NCBI GenBank assembly: GCA_036927565.1
Contig: JAYESD010000009.1
Span: 27,185,601 to 27,249,600, forward strand
Length of the DNA: 64,000 bases
Direction: 5' to 3'
Source of the DNA: Tuctoria greenei
Taxonomy: Eukaryota; Streptophyta; Magnoliopsida; Poales; Poaceae
Shown piece after piece: positions 1 through 11,690 of this stretch (position 1 is the stretch's first letter; the number at the start of each line of letters is the position of its first letter). The notes under the pieces are model-generated. The model saw only the letters and a list, made by a program, of their open reading frames with translations, was not told the origin of the DNA and did not search any database. The position numbers and the translations under genes are program-made.

Positions 1-1686
1 GATGAAGCTCCGACGCAGGAGACGGAGATGGCGGAAGCTCCATTGTTTGAGTCGGAGGTAACCGAAGCTCCAGCGCCTATGCCGGAAGTTGTCGAAGATC
101 CAGCAATTGAGCCGAAAGAGCTTGAAGTTCTGGCCTCCATGCCAGAGAATGTTGAAGATCCAGCACTTGAGCCAGTTGCAGTTGAAGTACCGGCGCCTGA
201 GCCAGTGGTGTTGGGGGCTCCGGGTGAAGCTCCAACATCTGCCCTGGAGACGATTACTCTGGAGGCACCCATGTCTGAGCCGGAGCGCCCAGAGGAGTCG
301 GCGGCGGGGTCCTCTACCCACGGAGCCGATGGTTGAAGATCCGATAGGGGGACCTTCGGCGCCAGTCCCGGAGGTTGAAGTTCCCTTGGTGGGACCCTCC
401 TCGGTGTCTGTAGAGGTTGGAAAGCTCCCGAAGGGCGGCCCTAGCACCGCTGAGCCACAGGGAACCATGCTTGTGCCTTGGGAACCAATTTTTGTACTTG
501 AAGACCCCTTGGAGCCAGCGGAGGAGATCCCGGCAGGTCTGGAGCCAATTCCTTTGGTCTTGTCTATTGACAACGCCTGCTCTAGTCTCCGTCAAGTTCA
601 GCTCGCCTTTGACCATGACAACAAGTTCCTCGAAGAAGAGTGCCACATCTTGAGGCATTGGCGCAATAGACTCCACTTCGAAACCAAACTGGCGCAATCA
701 AGGCTTGCTGACCAGCAACAATGGGTCGAGAAGGAAAAAGGCCCGAATGATATATTGGGGACAACTGTTGGATGAGCGGGAGGCTTCCATCAGGGTTCAC
801 GGCGCAAAATCTCAGGAGATTCTCGATCATGCTAGAAAGTGTAGTGAGGCTATTGACGATCGTCAGGACAACCTCAACAAATTGAATGAGATTCCCCTAA
901 AGCACCGAGAGAACCTTTGCTGAAAGAGAGGAAAAACTCCCAGAGAAGTTGGAGGATATTATGATGAGGGAGGAGGAGCTCGCCCAGAGACTGTCTCTGG
1001 GAGAGCAAGGCTTGGCTGGCCGCACTAAAAAATTTGAGCAGCGGTGCAAGCAGGAGGAGGAGAAGCATTGGAAGGTGGGGCAAGAGCTCTTCAAAATAGA
1101 AACTGATGTCGCCACCAGAGAGGAAAAGGTGAAAGGCAGGGAGAAAGACCTGGCAAACTACCAGAACTGCATCCACCTCCAGGAGTCAGAGCTTGCCGAC
1201 CACAAAAAGGAAGTACTTGAGAGTATTCAGCAACATGCCAAAGAGGTCGAGCGCCTCACCCGGGAGGGTTTGGAGCATGCAGCCGCCAGAAGGTCGCTAG
1301 AGGAACTCAAGAATGCGAGGGCAATGGAGTCTGAACAAGTCTGGGAATTACTGGGGCATGCTAACAAGGCTCTGGTGCCGCTTGGCTTCAGCCCCGTACA
1401 TCCTGATGACCCAGAGCCGGAGCTGGACAAGGCGCTGGTGGCGCTGAGCTCTACTAGCAACAAGCTGGACGCGATGGGTAACGTCATCGTCGACTAACTA
1501 GAGACAGAGGGGAAGTCTCTGACCAAGAACGTCACCGAATTTCTACTGACATGTTTCAGAAGCCGAGACCCCCAACTTTCTCTAGATCCGGTGTTCGAAG
1601 GGCCCATTGCGGAAGAGGAAGATGCTGCCAGGGCCAACGTTCAAGAACCTGCCGAAAAAGTTGCCTCATATTTCCATAGAACTTAG
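1..1686 (+). pseudogene. C-terminal part of the Tat-1 antisense ORF (coiled-coil protein)
   Basis: This is the plus-strand remnant matching residues encoded at about 17600-19296 in Tat-2. The first 700 bases encode a Pro/Glu/Val-rich low-complexity region with repeated VEDPA/EVP-like units. The rest (about 700-1500) is Lys/Glu/Arg-rich with heptad-like spacing, a predicted coiled coil. The frame shifts near 340 and 775-950 and has stops at 1497 and at 1684, where Tat-2 has a Tyr codon, so it is a pseudogene. Known: plant Tat elements often carry such an antisense ORF; its function is not established. No enzyme motif is visible. The 5' part, which in Tat-2 resembles the 'putative gypsy type transposon' domain, lies left of the window. 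Confidence 0.75.
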
Positions 1687-1994
1687 GACCTCAAGTAGGT
1701 AGGACCTTTTTCTTTTGCCTTTTCCTTTGTAATCCTAATTTTGTAATCCAATCCTGCAGATGAATGAAATACACTCTTGTTGAATGAATGAATTCCATTT
1801 TGTATTTGTCTTCAATGCATTGTCCTTTATCTTATTGGCCCCATGGTAGATGTACACAATTTGATTGCGAACATGTACCAAAAGGACCTGACCTGACAAT
1901 GTCTTGATGACTTGAACACTTTGAACTTGTAGCCTGAATGCTTAGCTCTTAGGTCCGAAGTTTACTTCCAACATCTCCAAGGACCCTTTGTGAC

Positions 1995-2556
1995 GCTGAC
2001 GGCGGTCCCCCTGGGAGGTGTCAGAGCTTGATAGGTCCGACGGCGCCCACTGTTAACGCATGAAACGTCGACGGCGGGCCCTCTGGGAGGTGTCGAAGCT
2101 TGATAGGTCCGACGGCACCCACTGTCAATGCATGAAATGTCGACGGCGGGCCCCCTGTGGGTTGTCGGAGCTTGATAGGTCCGACAGCACCCACTGTCAA
2201 CGCGTGGAACGTCGACGGCAGGCCCCCTGGGGGTTGTCGGAGCTTTATAGCTCTGATTGCGCCCATTGTCAACACTTAGAGCATCGACGGCGGGCCCCCT
2301 GGGATTGTCGGAGCTTCTCAGCTTTGACGATATCCACCATCAATGTATAATACGTCGACGGTGAATCCCTTTAGGGTGATTTCTTCGCCATCCTCACTTG
2401 GATTGTCGTTTATTCTTCATGTCGACGGCTGACCCCCATGGGAGTCGTCGGAGCTTGTTAGCTCCAAGGATGCCCACTTTCAACGTTAGAAACATCAATG
2501 GTAGGCCCCCTAGGGTTGTCAGAGCTTAGTAGCTCCAACAACATCCACCATCGCCA
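1995..2556. repeat. Minisatellite, about eight ~71-bp units, between convergent antisense ORF and pol of Tat-1
   Basis: Successive units begin GTCGACGGCGGGCCCCCTGG and continue through a conserved 'TGTCGGAGCTT' block and 'CCCACTGTCAACG' to the next unit. Units start near 1999, 2068, 2139, 2211, 2283, 2353, 2420 and 2493. The sixth unit is degenerate. The same array stands at the equivalent place in Tat-2 (19582-20145), so it is a structural part of the family. It lies in untranslated sequence between the ends of the plus-strand antisense ORF and the minus-strand pol. Confidence 0.85.
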
Positions 2557-3281
2557 TGAACTTTCCATTTTTCATGCGTATTAAAGACAAGAAAAACAGT
2601 AAAATTTGTCCTCTCGTCTATAACATGTTTGCCGCTTACTTTTTTATTTGAACTTTAGATCCGAAGGAATTCAACACGACAATAAGTAAATTGATGTAAC
2701 CTCTTCAGATCTAAGTGCTTTCCGGGCCTGCCCTACTGAGGCCTGCCAGAATGTAGGTAGAGTGACATACTTAGGGTGTTGGACCAGTCTAAGCTGATAG
2801 CGGACTGCAAACCTATCATTGGCTTTGGCGTTCAGGTAAGTAGACCATCCAGCAATGCTAAGATCCAAAAATGATCAACAATAACTCGCATATCATATGA
2901 ATAACTTGGACTAAATTTCAATAAGAATTGCACAACTTTGTTATAGACAAGAAGGAAAAGATAATAAAATTAAAATGAGTCTGTGCAAAATTAATGCACG
3001 TGGATTCTGCCTTCACACAACAATGTCTTTCTTTATAGGTCCGAATTACAGGTGAGACAAGGACACACTTAGGGTACGAGACCAAGCCAAGTGTGCTATT
3101 CATCTTGTTCTGACCCAAGGTAAGTAAGTCACACTTTCAGTACAGAGACCAATTTAGGTGGGCTTTGAACTTGCCAGACCCTCCCGGAGGGGTCCGGATG
3201 TTCTCCTTTAGGACCTAGCCCACTCTGTGTATAGACTCTATAACTTATATTATGTGTAATTACAGACTCACCTCCATGAAA
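2557..3281. other. Untranslated spacer of Tat-1 between minisatellite and end of pol
   Basis: No coding potential is visible on either strand. The sequence is colinear with 20146-20864 of Tat-2, including blocks such as 'CTTTCAGTACA' and 'GGACCCTCCYGGAGGGGTCCGG'. It is therefore the conserved 3' untranslated region of pol transcripts. Confidence 0.6.
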
Positions 3282-4524
3282 CTAAGCATAAAACTTACAG
3301 AGGTGCTCGATGTTCCAAGGAATGGCAAGCGGGGTCCCATCCTCTGTTGCCAAGCGAATGCATCTGGGAAGGGATATGACCACCCGGAAGGGACCTTTCC
3401 AACTGGGGGACAGTTTGTTCATCCCTTCACGAGTTAGTATTCTCCGCAGCACCAGATCACCTTCTTCAAGCTGTCGGTTGCGCACATGCCTTTGGTGATA
3501 GAGCCGGAGTGCCTGGCGATATCGTGCATTCCGAACAGCTGTTTGGCACCTTTGCTCTTCGACGAGGTCAAGGTCTTCATGCCGGAGCTTGTCCAGCGTG
3601 GCTTCATCAAAGGTTCGGACTCGGAGTGACCCTAAGGTGATCTCTGGAGGAAGGACCGCTTCAGCTCCGTACACCAGGAAGAAAGGGGTCTCTCCAGTTG
3701 ACCGGCTAGGTGTAGTCCTACTCACCCATAGTGTGGACGGAAGCTCCTCTATCTAGTTGACTCCATGTTTCTTCAGGAGCTCGTATGTGCGCGTCTTGAG
3801 TCCTTTCAATATTTCCGCATTTGCTCTCTCGGTTTGGCCGTTACTTGCCGGGTGAGCTACAGATGCGTAGATGACTTGTATGCCGAGGTCTTCGCAATAT
3901 TCTCGGAATGCTGCACTTCTGAATTGGGTTCTGTTGTAAGTGATGACTCTGTTCGAAACTCCAAATCTGCAGACTATGGACTTCAAGAACTTGATAGCTG
4001 ATTGTTTGTTGATAGTCACAAGAGGAGTTGCTTCCGACCACTTGGTGAACTTGTTGATGGCAACGTACAGGAACCTGTAACCTCCGACGGCTTTTGGGAA
4101 AGGTCCCAAAATGTCCCTCCCCCACACAACAAATGGCCATGTAGGAGGTATCATTTGCAGTGATTGAGCCAGAGTGTGAATTTGTCTCGCGTGGAACTGG
4201 CACACTTCACACCTTTTTACCAACTCAACTGCATCCTGGAGTGCTGTAGTCCAGTAGAAGCCATGCCAAAAGGCTTTACCGACCAACGTGCGGAAAGACA
4301 CGTTGTTCCCACACTCGCCGCCATGGATTTCCGTAAGGAGCACGCGGCCTTCTTCCTTTGCAATGCACTGCATTAGGACGCCGTTGGCACCATGCCGGTA
4401 GAGATCCCCTTCTACCAACGTGTGTCTTTTAGCCAATCTGACGATCCGTTCAGCGGATGCACCATCTTCAGGAAGGTCATTGTCTTTCAAGTAGCTCCAG
4501 ATGTCCGAGATCCATACATGGGAG
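3282..4524 (-). pseudogene. Tat-1 integrase (zinc-binding, core and C-terminal parts)
   Basis: The minus-strand frames encode the HHCC zinc module (GKAFWHGFYW, CEVCQFHA), the rve core with RDILGPFP and GGYRFLYVAI, and the C-terminal part ending at a TAG at 3282-3284. The core reads VITYNRTQF where family members, including Tat-2, have an Asp after VIT, so the second catalytic acidic residue is lost. The Glu of NGQTERANAEI remains. One zinc ligand is changed (CGNN against CGNH in Tat-2). A stop separates the core from the C-terminal part near 3753. The N-terminal end of the domain is cut by the solo LTR, and the coding sequence resumes at 7372. Confidence 0.85.
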
Positions 4525-4639
4525 TGTAACACTCTCATTTTCATCCATCATGCATTGCATACATTCTAATACATGTCTATCATTAATCCACATAAAAAGG
4601 AACAAGTTTAAATTGGAATTAGAGTTAAACCGCACTTAA

Positions 4640-5010
4640 GAATTCTGGGAAGTGCGGGCTAGTCCAATTTTTTGCGCACTAGTCCGATTTCTCTCTGACC
4701 TCGATCGGACTTGTCCATTTTTCTGCGAACTAGTCTGTTCCTGCCTCTAGACACTTTCGGACTTGTCCGGTCTTGTGCGGACTAGTTCACTGTTCCAATT
4801 CCCTTGGAAATTTTGCTAAGTCCCTAGACTTGTCCGGACTAGTCCGATATTCTAGCGGACTTGTCTATTTTCCTCTATGACTAAAGTCGTACTTGTCCTA
4901 TTTTAGGCCATACTTGTCTATTTTCCCCTCTAGATAAGTTCGGACTTGTCCAATGTCTAGTCCGGACTTATCCGATTTCTCTCTGGACATTTTCGGACTT
5001 GTCCGATAAA
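4640..5010. promoter_or_regulatory. Array of CGGACTWGTCCG dyads in U3 of the solo LTR
   Basis: About 14 copies or near copies of a 12-bp dyad lie in roughly 350 bp. Examples are CGGACTAGTCCG (a perfect palindrome) and CGGACTTGTCCG (CGGAC/GTCCG arms around a TT centre). The same array is present in both Chr-1 LTRs. It lies about 170-530 bp upstream of the TATA box at 5172, where enhancer elements would sit. A protein-binding function is inference. Two more copies lie downstream near 5541-5575. Confidence 0.75.
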
Positions 5011-5171
5011 TTATGACTCCGAGTTGATCTTTTGTTTCACGACTTGTTTCTTGGGTTTTACGTTAAGTGGTCCTAAGAAAGTCGTTCCTAACTCTTTTAG
5101 AGCCCATGTGGGACCCTAAACCGGCCCTTACTCATCTCAAAACTTGAAATCCATCTAACCCTAGCCCCCAC

Positions 5172-5182
5172 CTCTATATAAA
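5172..5182 (+). promoter_or_regulatory. TATA box of the solo LTR
   Basis: CTCTATATAAAC is conserved at the matching places in Chr-1 (51706-51716 and 43997-44008, reverse strand). It marks the probable U3/R transition of this LTR family. Confidence 0.7.
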
Positions 5183-7371
5183 CAACCCCACCCCTTGACT
5201 TGACATCTATTTGCCACTTTTCCACCTCACCCGAACCCTAGCTCATGATTAGCCGCCACCAAGGAGGGAGAAAGAGATCTAGACCAAGAAGAAGAGGAGG
5301 AGGAAACGAAACAGGATCAAGATCTCCATCAACTTTGCGTTCTTCATCAACAATCCACCATCAAGTTCTTCATCAACCCTAGATCGTCAAGATCCAAGTG
5401 TTACCTCCAAGATCCTTGATTCATTGGACTTCTAAACACTTGGTATTCCTTCTATTCTCTTTTTCCTTACGTGAATTCAATCCCAAATCCCCAAATTCAC
5501 GTCGATCTGGAAAACCCTAATTTGCCGTTCTCGCGAAGTGCAGACTAGTCTGGCCTCCTACGGACTTGTCCGATCTTCCTGGTTAAATTGTGTTGAACTA
5601 GATCAAAAATTAGATCTAATCAACTCCAAACATGTATAAACTTGTTAAAAGCTAGTATAACTAGTTAGTGATCACTAAAACAACTCATTAACAAGTTCCA
5701 CCTTGCATTTGCATTAATCATGCATGTCATGTCATATTGAGTAATATTTGTGCACTCTTTGATTGTATTCTTGTATTGTATGTTTATCGTGCGTATTAGA
5801 CAGATTTGCGCTAGAGAGTGCCGCGGAGGATCCCCAACACCAAGAGTTTGAAGGCTTTGACCCGAACCAATACCAAGAGCAAGGCAAGTGTTCTTGAAGC
5901 ATATTGATCCTGTTTTGAAATAAATGTTTTGTTTGCAAACTGTATGCTGTGTAAATTTGATGGGAATCCTATGATAGAAAGTTTACTAGATTTGTTTAAC
6001 CACCCTTGTCACCTGGAATTATGGTAGAGAGTCGGGATGAGTTTTCTACCCTTTTTTCGCTTAATTAATTGGGATGGGAAGACAACTATACCACTTAACT
6101 TAATTATGCAATTATGAGTTTATGATTAACATGAACTGGTTAATGTAATATGATAATGGGTGATCTAAGCAAGCCTGGTATGTGGATTGGTTGGATGATA
6201 TGGTGGTTGCCTGCTTTAGATCTAAGGACTGGTTCATGCGAGAATAAGCCAGGACTACAGTGCCACCACGAGGCCAAGTATGGGTGTGGCGTAGTTGATT
6301 AATTAGGGGTTTACCAAGTGCTATTTGGACCACTAAGGATGCTCATGGAAGGGGTAGTCGGATTGGGTTTGTTGATGATTGGTGGGACTATCCTGGGATC
6401 CGAATGGCTCAAGAGGGGGCCCTTCATTGAAGATGTGCTCTGTAGGAGACATCACCACCGGTGAAACCTCAGTGGGGTCTAAATAGGCTAGTAATCCCTT
6501 TGTAAAGACTATTTTGTGATCTCTTGGCCACACACCAATGGAAGTGTGAGATGGCACAATAGAGGTTCTAGTCACTACAAGGTGATGAAATCACAAACAC
6601 GTGGGTAAAGCGGTACAAACTCTGCAGAGTCTAATAAAACTATCATGATAGTCGTGCTCCTAGTTCTGAGCGCCTGGATGACCTACATGATTAGAAGGGA
6701 CTTGGTATTGGGATGGTTATGGATTGGAACTGGTTATGGATTGATATATGGTTATGGCTAGTTATGAATTAAATTCTGGTATTGAATATGGTTATTGGTA
6801 TATGGATGATGGATATGGAATATGGACTGGTACTATGTTTAATTATGGTTTATGAGGGGATTACTTCACATTCATATAATATATTGCTTTTCAAATGTTT
6901 TAATGTACTTTTCAGCACTTAGCCATTATTATATTCATCATTTTAATCAACCACATGTTATACTTTTCACACTTGCTGAGTACGACATGTACTCACCCTT
7001 GCAATTCCCCACCAATAGTTGCAGGTCAGGATTGGGAGTTTAACGATGATAATGCGGAGTTCTAGGCCGTGTCTACCATCAGCTTTGCCTGTGGAGTTGT
7101 TTAGAGTTGCGCTATACCTTTGCTTATGTTGCTTAGTTGCATAGTTGCTTATTTAGTTATTTCCGCTGCATTAGTTGAACTTGTCATTAACTTTCATTAG
7201 TGCGTGTATTCAAGGATAATATGGTTGTGTAGTATAAGTACTTAATTAATCTTGTTCTGTGGTAATTTTCTGTATATCCTTTTGTGAATGCACTCTTGTA
7301 TGAGTGTTGAACGTCCTGGGCACACACATGCGTTCACTTGGTTCATTTTCGGAACCGGGTGTCACAGGGAG

Positions 7372-8095
7372 CTAACTTGAACTTCTGAGTCTTCGTGCTG
7401 GGTTGCTCGGAGCTTCCTGCAGCACCTACGACCCTTGGTGGACACCATGGTAATAGGGCCACTGGGACTGCCATCTTTGAGGTGCTGATGTCGCCCCCTT
7501 CACTCACTTTGGCAGGCTGAGTGGTTGGTCTTGAAAACCTCCTGACAAAAACTTTGTTGGGAGCTTGAGCTCCGGTTGAAGCCTTCGTCGAGAGTTTGTT
7601 AGCTTCACCATTGTTGAGACGCTGGACATGACAGAGATCCAGGACACAAAGTCTTTCTGGAGCTTCTGGACTTCAAGGAGGTAAGCAGCGAGTTGTGGGT
7701 TGTTGCAGCTACATTCACCTTTGACTTGCTTGATAATAAGCTATGAGTCTCCCTTTACCAGCATCTGCTTGACACCATATGATAGCGCCACCTTGAGCCC
7801 ATAGATGAGAGCTTCATACTCCGCCATGTTGTTGGTTGCCTTGAAATCAAGGTGTACCATGTACTTGATCTTCTCCCCGGGCGAAGCGAGGAGAAGGATT
7901 CCATCTATGGCTCCCTGCTTTTGCATAAATTCGTCGAAGCAGAGAGTCCAACGAGGTTTGGTGAAGACCGGGACCTTGGGTTTCGGCTTCTGCTCACTAG
8001 GGCCCCAAGGATTTGATGGAGAAGGTATCCACTCCGCCCCGAAGTCGACCAATGCTTGGCTCTTGATGGCTTGTCGAGGCAGGAATTCGAGATCG
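7372..8095 (-). pseudogene. Tat-1 second (archaeal-type) RNase H and linker to integrase
   Basis: The minus-strand frame contains PRWTLCFDEFMQKQGA, HLDFKATNNMAEYEALIYGL and GVKQMLVKGDS. These match the second RNase H that Tat-lineage elements carry after the ordinary retroviral-type one. The acidic residues of the WTLCFD and NMAEYEAL motifs are retained. A TAG at 7741-7743 (after KGDS) and later frameshifts break the C-terminal part, which continues as 'LIIKQVKG'. Tat-2 carries the homologous domain at 22245-22735. Confidence 0.8.
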
Positions 8096-8099
8096 AATT

Positions 8100-8700
8100 A
8101 TCCAGCTCCGCTGCCCACTTTGCAATGTTCCTAGTAGAATTGGGGTTATAAAGTATAGCGCGCAATGGATAGGATGTTACCACTGATATCTTGTGGGCTT
8201 GGAAGTAGTGACAAAGCTTCCTTGAGGCAATAAGCACTACATAAAGCAGCTTATGCACCTCAATGTATCGAGTCTTGACATCATGGAGTACTTCACTGAT
8301 GAAGTATACTTGCTGCTGGACAGTCCGGACCTTCTGTGAAGGTCCTGAAACTTCTTCTTCATCAACCCGGACCCTCCCAGAGGGGTCCGAACCTTCTTCT
8401 TGAGCTTCCTGGGCCCTCTTGGAGGAGTCCGGAACTTCTTTTTCAGCCGTATGAACTCCCTCAGATGAGAGAGGTTGATCCTCGGGTAGCTTTCCTTGAA
8501 GATTTGTGCCTGGGGGCTGGGACCCAAACTCGCCTTCAGGTAGCTCCGGACCCTCCCGGAAGGGTCTGGGCTCCTGAATAGTAGGTGGTTCCGGTCTTCT
8601 CATGACCAGGACCATACTGACAACCTCCGTAGTTGTGGAAATGTAAAGCAAAAGAGGATCATCAGCATTCGGAGCTACCAAGATTGGTAGAGTGGTGAGG
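8100..8700 (-). pseudogene. Tat-1 first RNase H with a repetitive acidic insertion
   Basis: The module LLYISTTTEVVSMVLV (about 8630-8680) is separated from its normal continuation, QQQVYFISEVLHD (about 8280-8320), by roughly 100 residues rich in Glu, Pro and Ser. That insert contains repeated units such as 'EEVSGPSQKVRT' and 'EEGSDPSGRVRV'. At DNA level the insert includes tandem copies of a GGACCCTCCxxGAGGGGTCC palindrome-bearing unit. The insert is also present in Tat-2. The downstream part (HKLLYVVLIASRKL, HYFQAHKISVVTSYPL) is normal until a frameshift near 8095. Confidence 0.75.
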
Positions 8701-9510
8701 AGCTGCTTGAGCTCTTGGAACGCCTTTTCTGCTTCTTCAGAACAGTGGAATGGTCCAAACTTTCTCAATAACTTGAAGAAGGGAAGCGCCCGTTCTGCCA
8801 CTCTTGAGATGAACCAGCTAAGCGCAGCTAGACATCCAGTTAGCTTTTGGACATCCTTGATGTGGGCTGGGGGCCGCATGTCTTCAATAGCCTTGATCTT
8901 CGCTGGGTTTGCCTCAATTCCTCGATGAGTCACCAAGAATCCGAGGAGCTTCCCGGAGCTAACCCCGAAGACACATTTGTCCGGGTTCAGCTTGGTGCAC
9001 GTCACGCGCAACTTGTTGAAGACGGCTTGCAGGTTGTCAAGGAGTGATTCCTTGTTCTCGACCTTGACGACGATGTCATCGACGTATACCTCCACCAAGT
9101 CCCTAATGAGCTCTCCAAATGTTTTTCTCATGGCTTGCACAAAAGTTGAAGCAGCCTTTTTGAGACCAAACGGCATGGCAGTATAGCAATACAATCAATC
9201 AACTGTTATGAAGGCAGTATGCTCTTCATCTTCCCTAGACATTTGTATATGATGATACCCAGAGTATGCATCTAGGAAACACAATAGCTCGCACCCGTAG
9301 GTGGAGTCCATTATCTGGTCTATCCTAGGTAGTGGAAATAGATCTTTTGGACATGCCTTATTTAAGGTGGTGTAGTCAATACACATCCGAAGTTTCCCGC
9401 CGACCTTGGGTACAACGGTTGGGTTTTCCAGCCATCATGGATTATGAACCTCCCGGATGAAACCAACTTCGAGCATCTTCTTGATTTCTTGTCGAATGAA
9501 GTTCTGCCGC
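8701..9510 (-). pseudogene. Tat-1 reverse transcriptase
   Basis: RT motifs in order on the minus strand are: MCIDYTTLNKACPKD, LCFLDAYSGYHHIQM, CYTAMPFGLKKAASTF, VEVYVDDIVVK (catalytic YVDD intact), KLNPDKCVFGV, LGFLVTHRGIE and the thumb/connection ALSWFISRVAERALPFFKLL. A TGA at about 9192-9194 stands where Tat-2 encodes Gly (V-D-G-L-Y), so the frame is closed just before the fingers/palm junction. Confidence 0.85.
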
Positions 9511-9799
9511 TCGACTGATTGCTTCCATGGCTTATGGTGTACTGGTCGTGCGTCGAGATAAATCTTCAGGATGTGCTCAATCACCATCCTAGGGATCCCA
9601 GACATCTGTCACGATTGCCAGGCAAACACGTCAACATTCACCCGGAGGAAAGTGATGAGCACGAGTTCCTATTTGTTGTCCAGTCCTCTCGATATACGGG
9701 TGGTCTGGGCAGCATCGGAACCAATCTGGACGACTTTGATGGGAATGTCGGTGTCACCGCTTGGCTGCTCGCGTGGTGCAGAGGTTGAGCGTCAGTGAC

Positions 9800-10300
9800 G
9801 AGTGCTCGGAGGTTGAGCAGCTAGCGCTTTGCCGGATGCTTCCTCCTGCGCTGTTGTAAGCGCATGGAGTTCTTCCAACGCGGTGACCCCTGCAGTACGA
9901 TCCCCGTGGATCTGGAGAATGCCTGAAGGTGTCGGCATCTTCAACACCAAATAGCCATAGTGGGCTGTGGCCATGAACCTATACAGGGCAGGCCTGACTA
10001 GGATGGCATTGAAGGGTCAGCTTATATGATCCATGTCAAAGACCATCTTCTCAGTTCCGTAGTTCTCCAGAGTCTCGAAGGTCATCGATAGAGTAATCGA
10101 GATGAGAGGACTGATGGCCCCCGAACCTACCTCAGAAAAGGGACGTGAGGGGCGAAGGTAAGAGAGACGGAGCTGGATCTTGACAAAAGCTTCATAGCTG
10201 AGGAGGTTAAGTGATGACCCTCCGTACACCAAGACATGGTAGAGATGTACATTGTTGATAGTAGGAGACTCCATCAACGGTAGTTGCCCAGCTCTGATAA
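9800..10300 (-). pseudogene. Tat-1 aspartic protease
   Basis: The motif HVLVYGGSSLNLLSYEAF has Tyr where retropepsins need the catalytic Asp (D-G/S-G/A). It is followed by the usual downstream strands (ITLSMTFETLENYGTEKMVFD) and a TGA at 10017 just after the GPITLP-like segment. The C-terminal flap region (PTPSGILQIHGDRT, about 9900-9950) is recognisable. The enzyme would be inactive. Confidence 0.75.
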
Positions 10301-11690
10301 TGTTTCTTGGACAATCAGTGGCATTGAAGGTGATGGGAGTGTCCATCCATTTATGACGGGGTTCTGACTTGGCGGTTGGAGCTGTGGTAGCCATCTCACG
10401 GCGCATGGTCTTGTGGACACGGCAAGAGGTGATATCCCAGGACCCTCCATAGATGGTGTTGAGGGTTTTCCAATGCTCGTTGTCAGAGATATCAAAGTCG
10501 TAGTCGACTGTGCTGCACACAGCCTTCAAACCATCTTGAGGTCCTGGAATCCTAGCTCCGGATCAACCGGAGCTTTGTTGACTTTCTGCTTTCCCTCCTG
10601 CTGGCGGAAGGGAGCTTCTTCCCGGCGCTTGTTGAAGCGCTCGACAAGGTTTTGGACCTCTCGACAATCTTTAAGATTGTGAGTGTTCGTCTTGTGGATC
10701 AGACACCACATCTTCGGACCGGCACCGTCTTCAGATGAAGGTCGAGGTTGCTTTTCTGGGCGTGGCCTCTGGACAGCCAGAGCTACAGCTGCTGCAGCAG
10801 TAGGCGTGCCAGCCGACGACTTCTTCTAGTCGTTGAACTTTTCTTCTTCTTTCCACTACCGGAGGTAGTGGCTTTAGCCTTGGAGGACTTTTTGTTAGCC
10901 TCTGGAGCTGGCTTGGAGTGCATTTCACGACCCTCTACAGCTCTGGCACATTTGTCAGTCAGGCTAAAGAGTTTTGTGACACTGGTGACTTCTTTCATCG
11001 CCAGCTTCTCCAACATCTTCCTATCCCTAACGCCCTGTCGAAATGCTACAATAACAGACGCATTGGAGATAGAAGGAATGGTCTTTTGTACCTGGGAGAA
11101 ATGCTAGATGAACGATTGCAGCTTCTCCTCTGACTTCTGTTGTACGATAAACAGATTCAGTTCTGTGCCAGGTCGGGTGTAGGAAATCCCGAAGTTGGCG
11201 GTGAACTGGATGCATAGCTCTGCCCAACTGTTGATGGAGTCAGGTGGGAGACTCATGAACCAGGATCTAGCGGTCCCTGTCAGAGCCACAGGAAAAAAAT
11301 AATTGGCCATTACGGCTTCATTGCCACCCGCGGCGAGGATGGCAGTTGAGTAGATTTGGAGGAATTCAATGGGGTTGATAGTCCCATCGTATTTCTCTGG
11401 TAGATGAGCCGGAACTTCTGCGGCCATCGGGCCATGCGTAGGTGCACGACCAAGGCTGAACAGCCGCCCCCCAATCCGAAAGGAGAAGGGTTTTCCTGAG
11501 CCTCTCGCCTCTCGCGAGCACGCTCTATGTGGACACGGCCGTCTTGCTTCCTGTAATGGCGATCAAGCTCCGACCGAAGATCATGGATCGAGAGCCTTGA
11601 AGTCGTGTGAGTACGGCGTGCCCCGGAGGGCAGGGACGTCACTTGCTAGGAAGGCGCACGCCTCCGGTGCTATGATGTCTGAGGACCATG
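10301..11690 (-). pseudogene. Tat-1 gag (capsid and zinc-knuckle region)
   Basis: The capsid-like segment (11104-11427 on the minus strand) has the Retrotrans_gag signature, with YSTAILAAGGNEAVMANYF followed by ARSWFMSLPPDSINSW. A zinc-knuckle-like CLIHKTNTHNLKDC occurs at about 10665-10710, a CxxxH...C form common in Tat gag. The N-terminal region (11310-11690) is Arg-rich. Stops at 11104 and 11027 and frameshifts in 10526-10930 inactivate it. Confidence 0.8.

Larger units (their letters stand above)
4525..7366 (+). mobile_element. Solo LTR of the Chr-1 family inserted in Tat-1 pol
   Basis: The LTR runs from TGTAACACTCTC to GGAACCGGGTGTCACA and is flanked by a perfect 5-bp duplication GGGAG (4520-4524 and 7367-7371). 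Tat-2, at about 22115, has the uninterrupted join (ATGCATCGGAGCTAAC), so the empty site is known. It aligns end to end with the Chr-1 LTRs (for example 49499-52373, reverse strand). No internal sequence remains. Known: solo LTRs arise by recombination between the two LTRs of a full element. It is 2842 bp, close to the 2875 bp of Chr-1. Confidence 0.95.
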
